A stretch of 64,000 nucleotides of DNA from Scatomorpha sp964535405 (lineage in GTDB: Bacteria > Bacillota > Clostridia > Oscillospirales > Oscillospiraceae). The stretch is from contig CAZHUG010000001.1 in NCBI GenBank assembly GCA_964535405.1, positions 62,001-126,000 of the forward strand, given 5' to 3'. The notes under the pieces are model-generated. The model was not told where the DNA came from, did no database searches, and was given only the letters and a program-made list of their open reading frames with translations. Positions 55,748 to 64,000 of the stretch are shown one piece after another. Position numbers and translations under genes: made by a program. The number at the start of each line of letters is the position of its first letter. Within the stretch, counting starts at the first letter, position 1.

Positions 55748-56857
55748 ATGAAGTTTGCCATCACCAAAGAGCCGGATCTCATGAATGAGGCTCTGCTGGC
55801 GCTGGAAAACCGCGCCAAGGAGCGCGGCGGCCTGGTGCAGGAGCAAGATTGCGGTATAAAAGTCGCGTCAGTATATTATAAAAGGGAATACAATCTGAGC
55901 CGCGAGCAGTATAACAGCTGGTTCGCGCCGCTCGTGGAGGTCGAAAAGCACGTTTTATCTCGTCTGAAGCTTGGTGACGAACAGCTTAAACGGGATTTTT
56001 CATCCCCGAGTGACGAGTTCGGGACGCCTGCAAGATTCGTCAAGGAGTTGCATGGGCTGGAGCTGTCACGAGAGAAGCTCGCGGCGATGATCTATAGATC
56101 GATAGCCGCGTCTGATGATTCAGCTGAGCTTCACGAGCTTGAATTTTCAGAGTTTGTCCGGCTCATGGCGAGGCTCCAGATTGACAAGAGCTATGTATGG
56201 ACGCTTGTCGAGCTGTGCGCGGATTGGGAACATCGAAAAAGTGAAATTACCCCCCTGCTGGTCAGGGGGGCGGAGCTTTTTTCGCAGAAGCTGGAGCTTG
56301 TAGCGCCGCTCATTGATAAATGGTACGATGAGCTTGCGCCGAAGCTCGAGGCTCAGGGCGTGGATGCAATTTACGATTCCAGGCAGGTCAGCCTGCCTGA
56401 TGCAGATTATCTTGTCCGTCCGGCGCTGGAGCTGTTTTCGGGAATAAGCATATGGCAGCTTGAGGTGGTTGACGGGAAAAACCCTTCAATTATGAGCCAA
56501 AAAGTGACGAATGAAATACACTATGGACTGCTGTATAAAGAGCTGGGCAGCACAATATCAGACAGTGAGATGGCTGCGCGTAAGCTCCAGAAAAAGCTGC
56601 GCGCGCTCGGGGACAAGCAGCGGCTGGGCATCATGTCCTCGATAATTGACAGGCCGCGCTATGCAAGCGATATCGTGAAGCTGACCGGACTGACCGCGCC
56701 CACGATCACGCACCACATGCAGGAGCTTTTAAACGCAGGGTTTGTACATGTTCATCTGGATGGCGGAAAAAGGCTATACAGCCTGAACAGTGACAGCGCG
56801 GATGAGCTTATTCGTAATATCAGGAAGTTTTTCGACGGAGGCAGTAAAAATGAGTGA
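55748..56857 (+). CDS. ArsR-like winged-helix regulator with long N-terminal domain
   Basis: A 369-residue protein. Only the C-terminal 85 residues are an ArsR-type winged helix (LRALGDKQRLGIMSSIIDRP; DIVKLTGLTAPTITHHMQEL; LDGGKRLYSLN). The roughly 280-residue N-terminal part is helical and without a family I know; typical ArsR proteins have only about 100 residues. Such fused forms may sense a ligand through the large domain. It is co-transcribed with the MFS gene and overlaps galK by 8 bases. It probably binds the palindrome at 54412. Confidence 0.75.
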   Translation: MKFAITKEPDLMNEALLALENRAKERGGLVQEQDCGIKVASVYYKREYNLSREQYNSWFAPLVEVEKHVLSRLKLGDEQLKRDFSSPSDEFGTPARFVKELHGLELSREKLAAMIYRSIAASDDSAELHELEFSEFVRLMARLQIDKSYVWTLVELCADWEHRKSEITPLLVRGAELFSQKLELVAPLIDKWYDELAPKLEAQGVDAIYDSRQVSLPDADYLVRPALELFSGISIWQLEVVDGKNPSIMSQKVTNEIHYGLLYKELGSTISDSEMAARKLQKKLRALGDKQRLGIMSSIIDRPRYASDIVKLTGLTAPTITHHMQELLNAGFVHVHLDGGKRLYSLNSDSADELIRNIRKFFDGGSKNE

Positions 56858-58040
56858 CAGAACCCGCCTTGCCGCAGTTGCGGGGGGCTTTAGTGAACAC
56901 TTCGGCCGCGCACCGGAAGGGCTTTTCTCCGCGCCCGGCAGAACGGAGCTGGGCGGAAACCACACCGACCATCAGCGCGGCCGCGTTCTCGCCGCCGCCG
57001 TGAACGCATATAATGTCTGCGCCGCGGGAAGGAACAACTCCGGTGTTTTGCGCGTTATTTCCGAGGGCTACGCCCCGGTGGAGATCAAGACAGGCGAGTA
57101 TGAGCCCAGAGCTGCCGAGCGCAACAGCACAGCCGCGCTCGTTCGCGGGATTGCGGCGGAGCTTGGAGTGCCGGCGGGCGCGGGCGCGGATATCTTCGTT
57201 TCCTCCGGTGTGCCTGGCGGCAGCGGCCTGAGCAGCTCGGCGGCCTTCGAGGTTCTTTTATCTGTCGCGCTCGACAGTCTCATCTGTGGCGGAGCGCGTT
57301 CGGCTATCGAGCTTGCGATAATATCGCAGAGGGTGGAGAATGTCTATTTCGGCAAGCCCTGCGGCCTGATGGATCAGGCGGCGTCCGCCGTCGGCGGCGT
57401 TGTGGCGATGGATTTTAAAGACCCCGAGGCTCCGCTTATAGAGCGGATTCCCTTTGACCTGAGCGCTGCGGGCTATGCACTTTGTCTCGTGGATTCCGGC
57501 TCTGATCACGCCGATTTGACCGAGGAATACGCGAGCATTCCCGCGGAGAACGGCGCTGTATGCGCAGTTTTCGGAAAGACCGTGCTGCGCGAGCTGTCGC
57601 AGGCGGAGTTTATGAACAGGCTACCGGAGGTTCGCGAAAAATGCGGCGACCGCGCGGCACTGCGCGCAATCCATTTCTTTTCTGAGGACAGGCGGGCCGC
57701 CGATCAGGCGAACGCGCTGCGCTGTGGCAATTTTCAGGAGTTTTTGAGGCTTGCGCGGCAGTCGGGACAGTCCTCGGCGCTGTATTTGCAGAATGTCACG
57801 CCCTCAGGACAGATAAGGCGGCAGGAGCTGCTGCTCACGATCGCGGTGTGCGAGCAGACCCTCCGCGGTCGGGGAGCGGCGAGGGTGCATGGCGGCGGCT
57901 TCGGCGGCGCGGCACAGGCGTTTGTGCCGCTGGACATGCTCAGTGAATTTATTGACAGGGCAGACTCCGCGCTCGGCGCGGGGCGCTGCAGGGTTTTGGA
58001 CATTCGTGCCGAGGGCGGCATCAGAGAGGAGCTTATATGA
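56850..58040 (+). CDS. galK: Galactokinase
   Basis: A 396-residue GHMP kinase that phosphorylates galactose to galactose-1-phosphate. The galactokinase signature (GRTELGGNHTDHQRG) is near 32-46, the ATP-binding GHMP motif is PGGSGLSSSAAFEV near 125, and the C-terminal motif is RVHGGGFGGAAQAF. Where many galactokinases have GRVNLIGEHTDY, this one has TELGGNHTDHQ, the form usual in Clostridia. Its ATG overlaps the regulator's stop (ATGAGTGA) and its stop overlaps galE (ATGA). No galT is encoded nearby, so the uridylyltransferase step must be elsewhere. Confidence 0.92.
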   Translation: MSDRTRLAAVAGGFSEHFGRAPEGLFSAPGRTELGGNHTDHQRGRVLAAAVNAYNVCAAGRNNSGVLRVISEGYAPVEIKTGEYEPRAAERNSTAALVRGIAAELGVPAGAGADIFVSSGVPGGSGLSSSAAFEVLLSVALDSLICGGARSAIELAIISQRVENVYFGKPCGLMDQAASAVGGVVAMDFKDPEAPLIERIPFDLSAAGYALCLVDSGSDHADLTEEYASIPAENGAVCAVFGKTVLRELSQAEFMNRLPEVREKCGDRAALRAIHFFSEDRRAADQANALRCGNFQEFLRLARQSGQSSALYLQNVTPSGQIRRQELLLTIAVCEQTLRGRGAARVHGGGFGGAAQAFVPLDMLSEFIDRADSALGAGRCRVLDIRAEGGIREELI

Positions 58041-59023
58041 AAACCATTCTTGTTGCAGGCGGAGCGGGATACATTGGAAGCCATATGACGGCGCTTTTGC
58101 TCGAGCGGGGCTATGAAGTGCTGGTTGTGGACAACCTCTGCACCGGTCACAGCCGCTCTGTCGGCGGGGCGCGGCTCGAGGTCGGCGACGTGCGCGACTG
58201 GGCGTTCATGGACAGGCTGTTCAGGGAAAATAAAATCGAGGGCGTCATTAACTTTGCGGCCTTCTCGCTCGTCGGCGAGAGCGTCAAGGACCCGCTTAAA
58301 TATTACGGCAACAACGTCGCGGGCGCACAGACCATGCTGCAGACCATGAAAAACCACGGCGTGTCACGCATCGTGTTTTCCTCCACCGCGGCGACCTACG
58401 GCGAGCCGGAAAAGCAGCCGATCGAGGAAGGCGACCGCACCGAGCCGACAAATCCCTACGGCGCTTCCAAGCTCGCAATCGAGGGCATGCTCAAGTGGTG
58501 CGACGCGGCATACGGCATCAAATATGCGGCTCTGCGCTATTTTAACGCCGCCGGAGCCGACCCGCGCGGCAACATCGGCGAGGATCATGACCCGGAATCG
58601 CATCTCATACCCATCGTCATGCAGACAGCGCTCGGCAAGAGGAGCCACATGGGCATTTTTGGCGACGACTATCCCACGCCGGACGGAACCTGTGTCCGCG
58701 ATTATATCCACGTCTGCGATCTGGTGGAGGCGCACCTGCTTGCGCTTGAGAGTCTGGAGGCCGGCGAGAGCGGCATCTATAACCTGGGCAACGGCAAGGG
58801 CTATTCCGTCAAGGAGATTATTGACACTGCCCGGCGCATCACAGGGCGGGAGATTCCCGCGCGAGTTGAGCCGAGGCGCGAGGGGGACCCCTCCGTGCTC
58901 GTCGCCTCCAACAAAAAGGCGAGCGAGGTTCTCGGCTGGAATCCGACGCGCGGGCTGGATGAAATTATCAGCGATGCCTGGCGCTGGCACTCCAGCCATC
59001 CCGATGGCTACGGCGGGAAGTGA
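58037..59023 (+). CDS. galE: UDP-glucose 4-epimerase
   Basis: A 328-residue short-chain dehydrogenase-type epimerase interconverting UDP-glucose and UDP-galactose. It has the NAD loop VAGGAGYIGSHM, the catalytic SSTAATYG and YGASK (Tyr-x-x-x-Lys) motifs, and the family ending with NLGNGKGYSVKEII. It completes the galactose branch with galK and also supplies UDP-galactose for surface polymers made by the enzymes downstream. Coupled to galK by a four-base overlap; a strong terminator follows. Confidence 0.94.
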   Translation: MKTILVAGGAGYIGSHMTALLLERGYEVLVVDNLCTGHSRSVGGARLEVGDVRDWAFMDRLFRENKIEGVINFAAFSLVGESVKDPLKYYGNNVAGAQTMLQTMKNHGVSRIVFSSTAATYGEPEKQPIEEGDRTEPTNPYGASKLAIEGMLKWCDAAYGIKYAALRYFNAAGADPRGNIGEDHDPESHLIPIVMQTALGKRSHMGIFGDDYPTPDGTCVRDYIHVCDLVEAHLLALESLEAGESGIYNLGNGKGYSVKEIIDTARRITGREIPARVEPRREGDPSVLVASNKKASEVLGWNPTRGLDEIISDAWRWHSSHPDGYGGK

Positions 59024-59030
59024 AAAAAGA

Positions 59031-59068
59031 AAAACAGGGCATGGCGATAATTCGCCATGCCCTGTTTT
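59031..59068. terminator. Bidirectional terminator
   Basis: 17-base arms with loop TAAT and T-tracts on both strands, shared by galE and the convergent fchA-like gene. Confidence 0.9.
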
Positions 59069-59080
59069 TATAGCAACGTA

Positions 59081-59707
59081 TTACTTTCCGAGAATCCTGG
59101 AATCGACGGTGGCGAGTGCCTTGTCGATGATCGGGTCGTACTTTTCAAACACCAGCTCAGACTCGCGCTTTAGCGTCATGCTGAAGACCTCGTCCGTCAT
59201 GGCGGCGGCGTTTATGAGTATGTTGAGCCGCGATGCGCGCATAGCCGCACGGCAGAGCTCAATTCCGATGCCGACATCGGATATTGCGCTCTTGCTGCCC
59301 TTTTCCGCCAGCATGGCGAGCAGTTCGATCGCCTGCGCGGCGGTGTACAAAACCTCGGTCGGAATGTGGCAGGCGACGCGCAGAGCGGCCTCAAGATGAT
59401 GTGTGCGCTCGGGGTCGTCCTTGGGGGCCGCCATGTATTTTTGCAGTGGCGCGAAGGCCTTGGCGTCCTCATCGGCGAGGTTCAGCATGTAGTTGCTGAT
59501 AAGCTCCAGATGCTTGAGCGCATCTGCGATCTCCGCCTCATGCTCGGCGCAGGACTTTTTGCCGAGGCTGAGGTTTCCCACCATGCAGCCCAGTGCCGCG
59601 CCAAGCGCGCCCGCTGCCGCGGCGGCTCCGCCGCCGCCGGGTGTGGCTTCCTTTGATGCCAGGGCCTTGATAAAATCACCGGTGGCTGTTGTTGCTAGTT
59701 TTTCCAT
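59081..59707 (-). CDS. fchA: Cyclodeaminase/cyclohydrolase family protein (FchA-like)
   Basis: A 208-residue all-helical protein of the formiminotetrahydrofolate cyclodeaminase family. It starts with the typical glycine-rich loop after the first helix (ATPGGGGAAAAAGALGAALG), a folate-binding feature. In Clostridia this single-domain form works as methenyl-THF cyclohydrolase or formimino-THF cyclodeaminase in one-carbon and purine or histidine breakdown. No partner genes (ftcD, hut, fhs, folD) lie nearby, so the exact reaction is not settled. Confidence 0.85.
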   Translation of the reverse strand: MEKLATTATGDFIKALASKEATPGGGGAAAAAGALGAALGCMVGNLSLGKKSCAEHEAEIADALKHLELISNYMLNLADEDAKAFAPLQKYMAAPKDDPERTHHLEAALRVACHIPTEVLYTAAQAIELLAMLAEKGSKSAISDVGIGIELCRAAMRASRLNILINAAAMTDEVFSMTLKRESELVFEKYDPIIDKALATVDSRILGK

Positions 59708-59720
59708 AGTATAGTCTCCC

Positions 59721-60782
59721 TTATATAAGATACTTGTTCACAAAAGGAATTTTAGACAGCACAAACCAACAGGCAAGGCTGCTGGCGATTATGACCGCCG
59801 TATCCACAGGCACCGCGAGTATCGGGTGCATGAGCTCGAGCCCCAGGCCGAGCTGGCGTATAATCATCACGAAAAAGTAGTGGATGAGATATACGCAGAG
59901 GCTGGCGTTCACGAGCCGGGAAATCACGGGCTTGCCTCCCTTGCCGATGCAGAGACAGCGCACAGCGCCGAAGAGACCCGTCGCCATCAGTGCCGGCCCG
60001 GGCGACATGCCCTCCATAAAATCAAGCACTGTCGTGCCGCGGGTGATCGACGCGATTATCGTGCCCCCGAAGGCTATGGCAAAGCCTGAGCAAAACGCGA
60101 GGACGAAGCACTTGAGATCACGGCGGGAGGCTTCACGGCTGTAGAGCACATGTCCCAGCAGGGCATAGCCCAGAGCGGACCAGCTCATGTTAATTTCGGC
60201 TTGATTCCAGAGCCCGCCGAGGTCGGATAGCGGCGGGTACTTGCGCAGGAGCGGCAGGGCGATTCCCAGCATGAGCCAAAGCACAACGGCATAGCGCTTT
60301 TCGCTTTCACCGGCGGCGCGGGTGAAGACGCGCAGAATCGGCAGAGCGGCATATAAAAGCAAGAGAATTTGCAGATAGTAAAGGTGGAAGAAGTGGCTGA
60401 AACGCAGTGTGTTCCAGATGGACTTGAGGAAAAACCACTCCTCATGCCAGCCGGTCAGATACCATGTGCCGAGCACGGTGAAGATGTAATACAGCCAAGA
60501 CCAGAACAGGAGAATGCCCAAAATCCGCAGGAAATAGTTTTTGTAAATCTGCAGTATTCCGAGCTGTTTTTCCGGCTTGAGCATCAGCGCGCCGGTACAC
60601 ATGAAGAACACCGGCACGGCAAAGCGCGCCAGACTGTCCCAAAATGCGCTGGCAAGCCACTCGGAGCTGCCGACGGCGAAGATGTCCAGCCCATAAGCGG
60701 ACATGTGAATCACAACCACGCCCACGCAGGCGATAAGCTTTATGACATCGGTGGCGATATCACGGTTTTTCGATGACGACAT
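59721..60782 (-). CDS. Acyltransferase 3 family membrane protein
   Basis: A 353-residue protein with about ten membrane segments of the OafA/acyltransferase 3 family, which O-acetylates surface polysaccharides or other membrane-linked sugars. The catalytic-type histidine is in ACVGVVVIHMSAYG of the first helix and a conserved Arg region follows (DSLARFAVPVFFMCTGAL). ATG 60782 behind AGGAGGG is used; it overlaps the O-antigen ligase gene by 23 bases, so both are one unit. A role in decorating the polymer made by that ligase is inferred. Confidence 0.85.
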   Translation of the reverse strand: MSSSKNRDIATDVIKLIACVGVVVIHMSAYGLDIFAVGSSEWLASAFWDSLARFAVPVFFMCTGALMLKPEKQLGILQIYKNYFLRILGILLFWSWLYYIFTVLGTWYLTGWHEEWFFLKSIWNTLRFSHFFHLYYLQILLLLYAALPILRVFTRAAGESEKRYAVVLWLMLGIALPLLRKYPPLSDLGGLWNQAEINMSWSALGYALLGHVLYSREASRRDLKCFVLAFCSGFAIAFGGTIIASITRGTTVLDFMEGMSPGPALMATGLFGAVRCLCIGKGGKPVISRLVNASLCVYLIHYFFVMIIRQLGLGLELMHPILAVPVDTAVIIASSLACWFVLSKIPFVNKYLI

Positions 60783-62052
60783 GAGTGCCCTCCTCCTGAC
60801 AGACGAGCCCCATGAATATCCACACGAGCGGAACCACAAGGCACAGACCCAGACCGAAAAAGCTCTGGATCAGATAGCAGAAAACAGCGCAGCCCCAGAC
60901 GGGGGCGGTCTTTTTCAGCCAATTGCGGATCGTGAAAAGACACAGCGCGAGATATGGCAGAAGCCCGAGCAGGCCAATGTTCACAAGGTAGTTTAAAAAT
61001 TCGTTGTGGGAGTTATCGACATGCGTGCGCAGTGTCACGCCGCTCTGGCTAACCTCGCGCGAGAAGTCGATTGCCGAGCGCAGGGTGAGTGTATCAGGCC
61101 CGCCGCCGAGTATTGGACGCTGGGTGAAAAGTGACAGCGACTCCCGCCAGATGAGGATGCGGCTGGAGCCGAAGGAGTCGGAAATTTCGCCGTGCAGCAC
61201 CCGCGACAGCTCGTGCAGCGTGCCGTCCTCAGGCGGGCGGAAATACACAAGAAGCAGAGCCGAGACGACAAGCACACAGCTTGTCCCGACAGCGGCACGT
61301 GTGAGCCCGGGGCGTTTAAAGCGCAGGTTTATATAATACGGAGCAGCGACCAGAGCAGTGGCGCACAGAGCCAGAATGCCGGAGGCGACCCTCGACAATG
61401 CCAAAATCACAAGGCAGGCGGCCGCGGGTATCAGCAGGAAAAGGTCACGTCTGTCCTCCGAGCGCGCGACAGTGCCGAGAAAAAGCGGAATGCACAGGCA
61501 GAAAAACGCGGCAAGTACATCGACATTGCCGATCGTGCCGAGAAACTCGCCCGAGTATTTTATCCCCGCGTCGTAGTACGACAGACCGGCGGGGAAGAGC
61601 CCCAGCGCGTTAATCTCGAGCAGCTGGAGCGCGGAAACCGCGCAGCAGACCGTCGCAGATACCGCAAGCAGATAGATATAATATCGCTTCCTCTCGGCAA
61701 AGCTCCAAACGCCGAGGAAAATAGCCCCGTATAGTAATAGCGTAAGCAGTCCGTCATAGCGCGATGCGCCGATGAGCGTCACACGACCGTGCCCGGAAAA
61801 AGCGGCGGAGACGCAGGCGGCGAGCATGAATAAAATGGCGAAAATCGCGGGTGCCGCCGGCCTTTTGAGCTTCGGCCTGTGGATAATGGCGCAGACGAGC
61901 AGGGAAGAGAGCCAGAGCCCCGTCGCCGCGACGAAAAAGCTGTACTTAGACCGCGTTATCCGGGTATAACCATCAAAGCCCGTCCACAAAGGGAAGACGA
62001 GCAGCATGATAATTATATACTTATCTGTGAGCCAGGAAGCTTTAGTTTTCAT
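60760..62052 (-). CDS. O-antigen ligase/Wzy-like polymerase family protein
   Basis: A 430-residue protein with about 12 membrane segments and one large extracellular loop containing ILGGGPDTLTLRSAIDFSRE and VDNSHNEFLNYLVNIGLLGL. These are the Wzy_C/RfaL motifs (an H-N-E type segment) of glycan ligases and polymerases. In Gram-positives such proteins attach or polymerize surface glycans. ATG 62052 begins the membrane protein; the longer frame to 62229 is hydrophilic, arginine-rich and implausible. Coupled with the acyltransferase. Confidence 0.82.
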   Translation of the reverse strand: MKTKASWLTDKYIIIMLLVFPLWTGFDGYTRITRSKYSFFVAATGLWLSSLLVCAIIHRPKLKRPAAPAIFAILFMLAACVSAAFSGHGRVTLIGASRYDGLLTLLLYGAIFLGVWSFAERKRYYIYLLAVSATVCCAVSALQLLEINALGLFPAGLSYYDAGIKYSGEFLGTIGNVDVLAAFFCLCIPLFLGTVARSEDRRDLFLLIPAAACLVILALSRVASGILALCATALVAAPYYINLRFKRPGLTRAAVGTSCVLVVSALLLVYFRPPEDGTLHELSRVLHGEISDSFGSSRILIWRESLSLFTQRPILGGGPDTLTLRSAIDFSREVSQSGVTLRTHVDNSHNEFLNYLVNIGLLGLLPYLALCLFTIRNWLKKTAPVWGCAVFCYLIQSFFGLGLCLVVPLVWIFMGLVCQEEGTHVVIEKP

Positions 62053-62135
62053 CGATAATATATTAGCATAATTGCTGCTTGCGCGCAACAGCAGCTTGTG
62101 CTTAAATAGTCTGGAACACAAGTGGAGGTAGAGAC

Positions 62136-62897
62136 ATGTATTTTGACACACACGCGCATTATGACGCGGACGCCTTTGACAGCGACCGGGACGAGCTGCT
62201 TGCCGCCATGCCCGCAAACGGCGTTTCATATATTATAGACCCCGGCTGCGATGAGCAGTCGAGCCGTGCCGCCCTTGCCATTGCCGGGCGCTATCCATTC
62301 GTCTACGCCGCCGTCGGCTGGCAGCCGCAGGAATGGGCAAGCTGGACGAGTGAGAGCATTGATATTGTGCGTGAGCTTGCAGCTCGGCCGAAGGTCGTCG
62401 CCATCGGCGAGATCGGTCTGGACTACTACTGGGAGAAGGATCGCAAAGAGATTCAAAAGCAGATGCTAACAGCCCAGCTTGAGCTTGCGCTAGAGCTTGA
62501 CATTCCGGTGATTATGCACGACCGCGAGGCTCATGCCGACTGCATGGAGGTCACCGGACGCTATCCCGGGCTGCGCGGCGTGTTTCACTGCTTTTCAGGC
62601 AGTCGCGAGATGGCGGAGGAGCTCATAAAAAGGGGCTGGTATCTCGGCTTTGACGGCCCTGTGACCTATAAAAACGCGAGACGCGCGCTTGAGGTGCTCG
62701 AATACTGCCCGACAGAGCGCATACTGCTCGAGACCGACAGCCCCTATCTCACGCCGGTGCCGTTTCGCGGCAAGCGCAACGACTCCACAAAGCTCAAGCT
62801 CATCGCGGAGAAGGTCGGGGAAATTAAGAACATGAGCCGCGAGGATGTGGCGCGGGTGACATGCGAGAACGCGAAGCGGCTGTTTAGAATAGACTGA
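62136..62897 (+). CDS. tatD: TatD-family metal-dependent hydrolase
   Basis: A 253-residue TIM-barrel DNase/hydrolase of the TatD family. The first metal site is in DTHAHYDADAF, then EIGLDYYW, VIMHDREAHADCM, FHCFSGS and ETDSPYLTPVPFRGKRN, all in family order. TatD enzymes are linked to DNA repair and quality control. The start follows GTGGAGG. Single gene with a shared terminator behind it. Confidence 0.93.
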   Translation: MYFDTHAHYDADAFDSDRDELLAAMPANGVSYIIDPGCDEQSSRAALAIAGRYPFVYAAVGWQPQEWASWTSESIDIVRELAARPKVVAIGEIGLDYYWEKDRKEIQKQMLTAQLELALELDIPVIMHDREAHADCMEVTGRYPGLRGVFHCFSGSREMAEELIKRGWYLGFDGPVTYKNARRALEVLEYCPTERILLETDSPYLTPVPFRGKRNDSTKLKLIAEKVGEIKNMSREDVARVTCENAKRLFRID

Positions 62898-62900
62898 AAA

Positions 62901-62943
62901 ATAAAAGAAACTGCATCCGCTAATCGGGATGCAGTTTCTTTTA
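62901..62943. terminator. Bidirectional terminator between tatD and the HU gene
   Basis: About 18-base arms with GAAACTGCATCC/GGGATGCAGTTTC and T-tracts on both strands. Confidence 0.9.
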
Positions 62944-62954
62944 TTGAACTAAGC

Positions 62955-63230
62955 TTATTTCGCGACTGCTTCCTTCAGGGCCTTGCCGGCCTTGAACTGG
63001 GGTACGCGAGAAGCTGGGATGGTGATCTCTTCCTTGGTCTTGGGGTTGCGGCCGATGCGCTCGCTGCGGGTCTTAACATCAAAGCCGCCAAAGCCGACGA
63101 GGGCGACCTTTTCGCCAGCGACAAGCTCCTCGGTTATAGTCTCAAAGGTTGCATTGATAACTTTCTCGGTGTCCTTCTTGGAAAGGCCGGCCTTCTCGGC
63201 TACGGCCGAAATGAGTTCTGCTTTGTTCAT
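62955..63230 (-). CDS. hup: HU-family DNA-binding protein
   Basis: A 91-residue histone-like protein: MNKAELISAVAEKAGLSKKD at the start, the beta-arm region with the GFGGFDVKTRSERIGRNPKT motif, and a C-terminal helix (FKAGKALKEAV). HU bends and compacts DNA and assists replication and recombination. Normal length; start behind AGGAGGAG. It is divergent from nothing and followed by the shared terminator. Confidence 0.96.
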   Translation of the reverse strand: MNKAELISAVAEKAGLSKKDTEKVINATFETITEELVAGEKVALVGFGGFDVKTRSERIGRNPKTKEEITIPASRVPQFKAGKALKEAVAK

Positions 63231-63310
63231 TGGTACTCCTCCTGAAAATAAAATCCGATTTAGTATATTGAGATTTGTCCTTCGACTGTGCTCGGGACAA
63301 ACTGCTCACG

Positions 63311-64000
63311 TTAATGTTTGACAGGCGTCTTTCCCTCAAGATCGTGCCTGCCCTGCTGATAGATTTCCTCCATCTCCTCGAGGCTCATATCCTCAAGCCT
63401 GCGGCCCAGGGCCGCTGCGCCCTGCTCAAGATAGCGGAAACGGCGGATAAATTTCTCGCAGCTCTTTTGCACAACAGCCTCCGGATCGAGCTTATAGAAG
63501 CGGGCCACATTCACCACGGAGAAGATGACATCGCCGAGCTCCTCTGCGATATTCTCCATGTCCCGGGCGTCTATGCCCTCCTGCAGCTCTGTGACCTCCT
63601 CGCGGAGCTTGTCCATCGCGCCGCCGACTGCCGGCCAGTCAAAGCCGAGCTTTGCGGCCTTGTGCTGAATCTTGTCGGCCCGCCAGAGCGAGGGCATTGC
63701 CTTGGTGATGCCGTCCATTGCCGAGGCTGCGGTATCCTGAGCGCGGTCGCGGCGCTTGACCGCCTCCCAGGTGTCGAGAACCTTGTCCGGCGTTTCGGCA
63801 GAGACATCCGCAAAAATATGCGGATGTCTGTGAACCAGCTTTTTGCAGGAGGTGTCGGCTATGTCGTCCAGATTGAAACCGCCCGACTCCTCCTCAATTC
63901 TAGCGTGGAAAATGACCTGCAACAGCAGATCACCCAGTTCCTCACGCAGATGTTCCTTGTCGCCTTCGTCAATGGCTTCGCAGACCTCATAGGCCTCCTC
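63311..64000 (-). CDS. mazG: Nucleoside triphosphate pyrophosphohydrolase MazG (5' end beyond window)
   Basis: The minus-strand frame is open to the window edge and encodes two MazG domains. The first begins before the edge and includes EELGDLLLQVIFHARI; the second has AMDKLREEVTELQEGI and EELGDVIFSVVNVARFYKLD. MazG hydrolyses non-canonical or excess nucleoside triphosphates to monophosphates. The visible part is about 229 residues of an expected 260. It lies upstream of the HU gene in the same direction, 80 bases apart, an arrangement often seen in Clostridia. Confidence 0.92.
   Translation of the reverse strand, partial: EEAYEVCEAIDEGDKEHLREELGDLLLQVIFHARIEEESGGFNLDDIADTSCKKLVHRHPHIFADVSAETPDKVLDTWEAVKRRDRAQDTAASAMDGITKAMPSLWRADKIQHKAAKLGFDWPAVGGAMDKLREEVTELQEGIDARDMENIAEELGDVIFSVVNVARFYKLDPEAVVQKSCEKFIRRFRYLEQGAAALGRRLEDMSLEEMEEIYQQGRHDLEGKTPVKH

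Noticed and set aside
60760..62229. Longer version of the O-antigen ligase gene starting at 62229
   Set aside because: The extra 59 residues are arginine-rich and hydrophilic, overlap the tatD start region, and an ATG at 62052 begins the membrane protein properly.

Overview
The window looks like chromosome from an anaerobic, spore-forming Clostridia species, most likely a gut Oscillospirales relative. The reasons are a pair of collagen-like exosporium-type proteins with dedicated glycosyltransferases, an S-layer-homology (SLH) surface protein, a SpoVB-like flippase, tandem leucine-dehydrogenase-type enzymes, and ferredoxin/flavin-rich redox enzymes without respiratory genes. The assignment is inferred from gene content; no rRNA is present. 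One 10-N assembly gap lies inside a gene (16777-16786).

Layout. 1-6800 is the decayed end of a conjugative or mobilizable element: relaxase start, MobC remnant, serine-recombinase tail, sigma-70-like remnant, a five-gene operon (HTH, response regulator, histidine kinase, ABC ATPase, permease) of the bacitracin/lantibiotic-protection type, an XRE regulator, a frameshifted replication-initiator-like gene and DUF6809-like fragments. 6890-17580 is a catabolic island: BCCT transporter, divergent TetR regulator, two iron-type alcohol dehydrogenases, an MFS carrier and two large Old-Yellow-Enzyme/2-enoate-reductase-like flavoenzymes. A shared 16-bp near-palindrome recurs at its control regions. 18170-22120 encodes a beta-helix SLH protein. 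22820-27480 is the spore-surface cassette. 27580-31800 holds a LysR regulator, an acetyltransferase, YmaF and an ABC-F protein, with one broken oxidoreductase. 32050-37830 is a second catabolic island on the minus strand with the same logic (LysR, SLC13-type permease, iron-type dehydrogenase, third flavoenzyme). 38000-41960 contains small membrane and regulatory genes and fragments. 42010-46130 is amino-acid metabolism (BrnQ carrier, two dehydrogenases). 46380-49300 is a P-type ATPase behind a structured leader. 49600-64000 is higher-GC core-like sequence: tRNA-Arg, ApbE, RecG, SpoVB-like, MFS/ArsR-like pair, GalK, GalE, FchA, surface-polymer enzymes, TatD, HU and MazG.

How it fits together. 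The two catabolic islands each pair an uptake system with alcohol/aldehyde oxidation and C=C (or related) reduction by a flavin/Fe-S enzyme, each under its own regulator. This suggests import of a small organic substrate that serves as both electron donor and acceptor; the substrate cannot be read from the sequence. The most testable observation is the repeated operator motif, placed just upstream of likely -35 boxes, which suggests a TetR-family protein controlling the first island, possibly as an activator. Three genes are each broken by one apparently missing A in a run of five, which could be assembly error rather than true decay.
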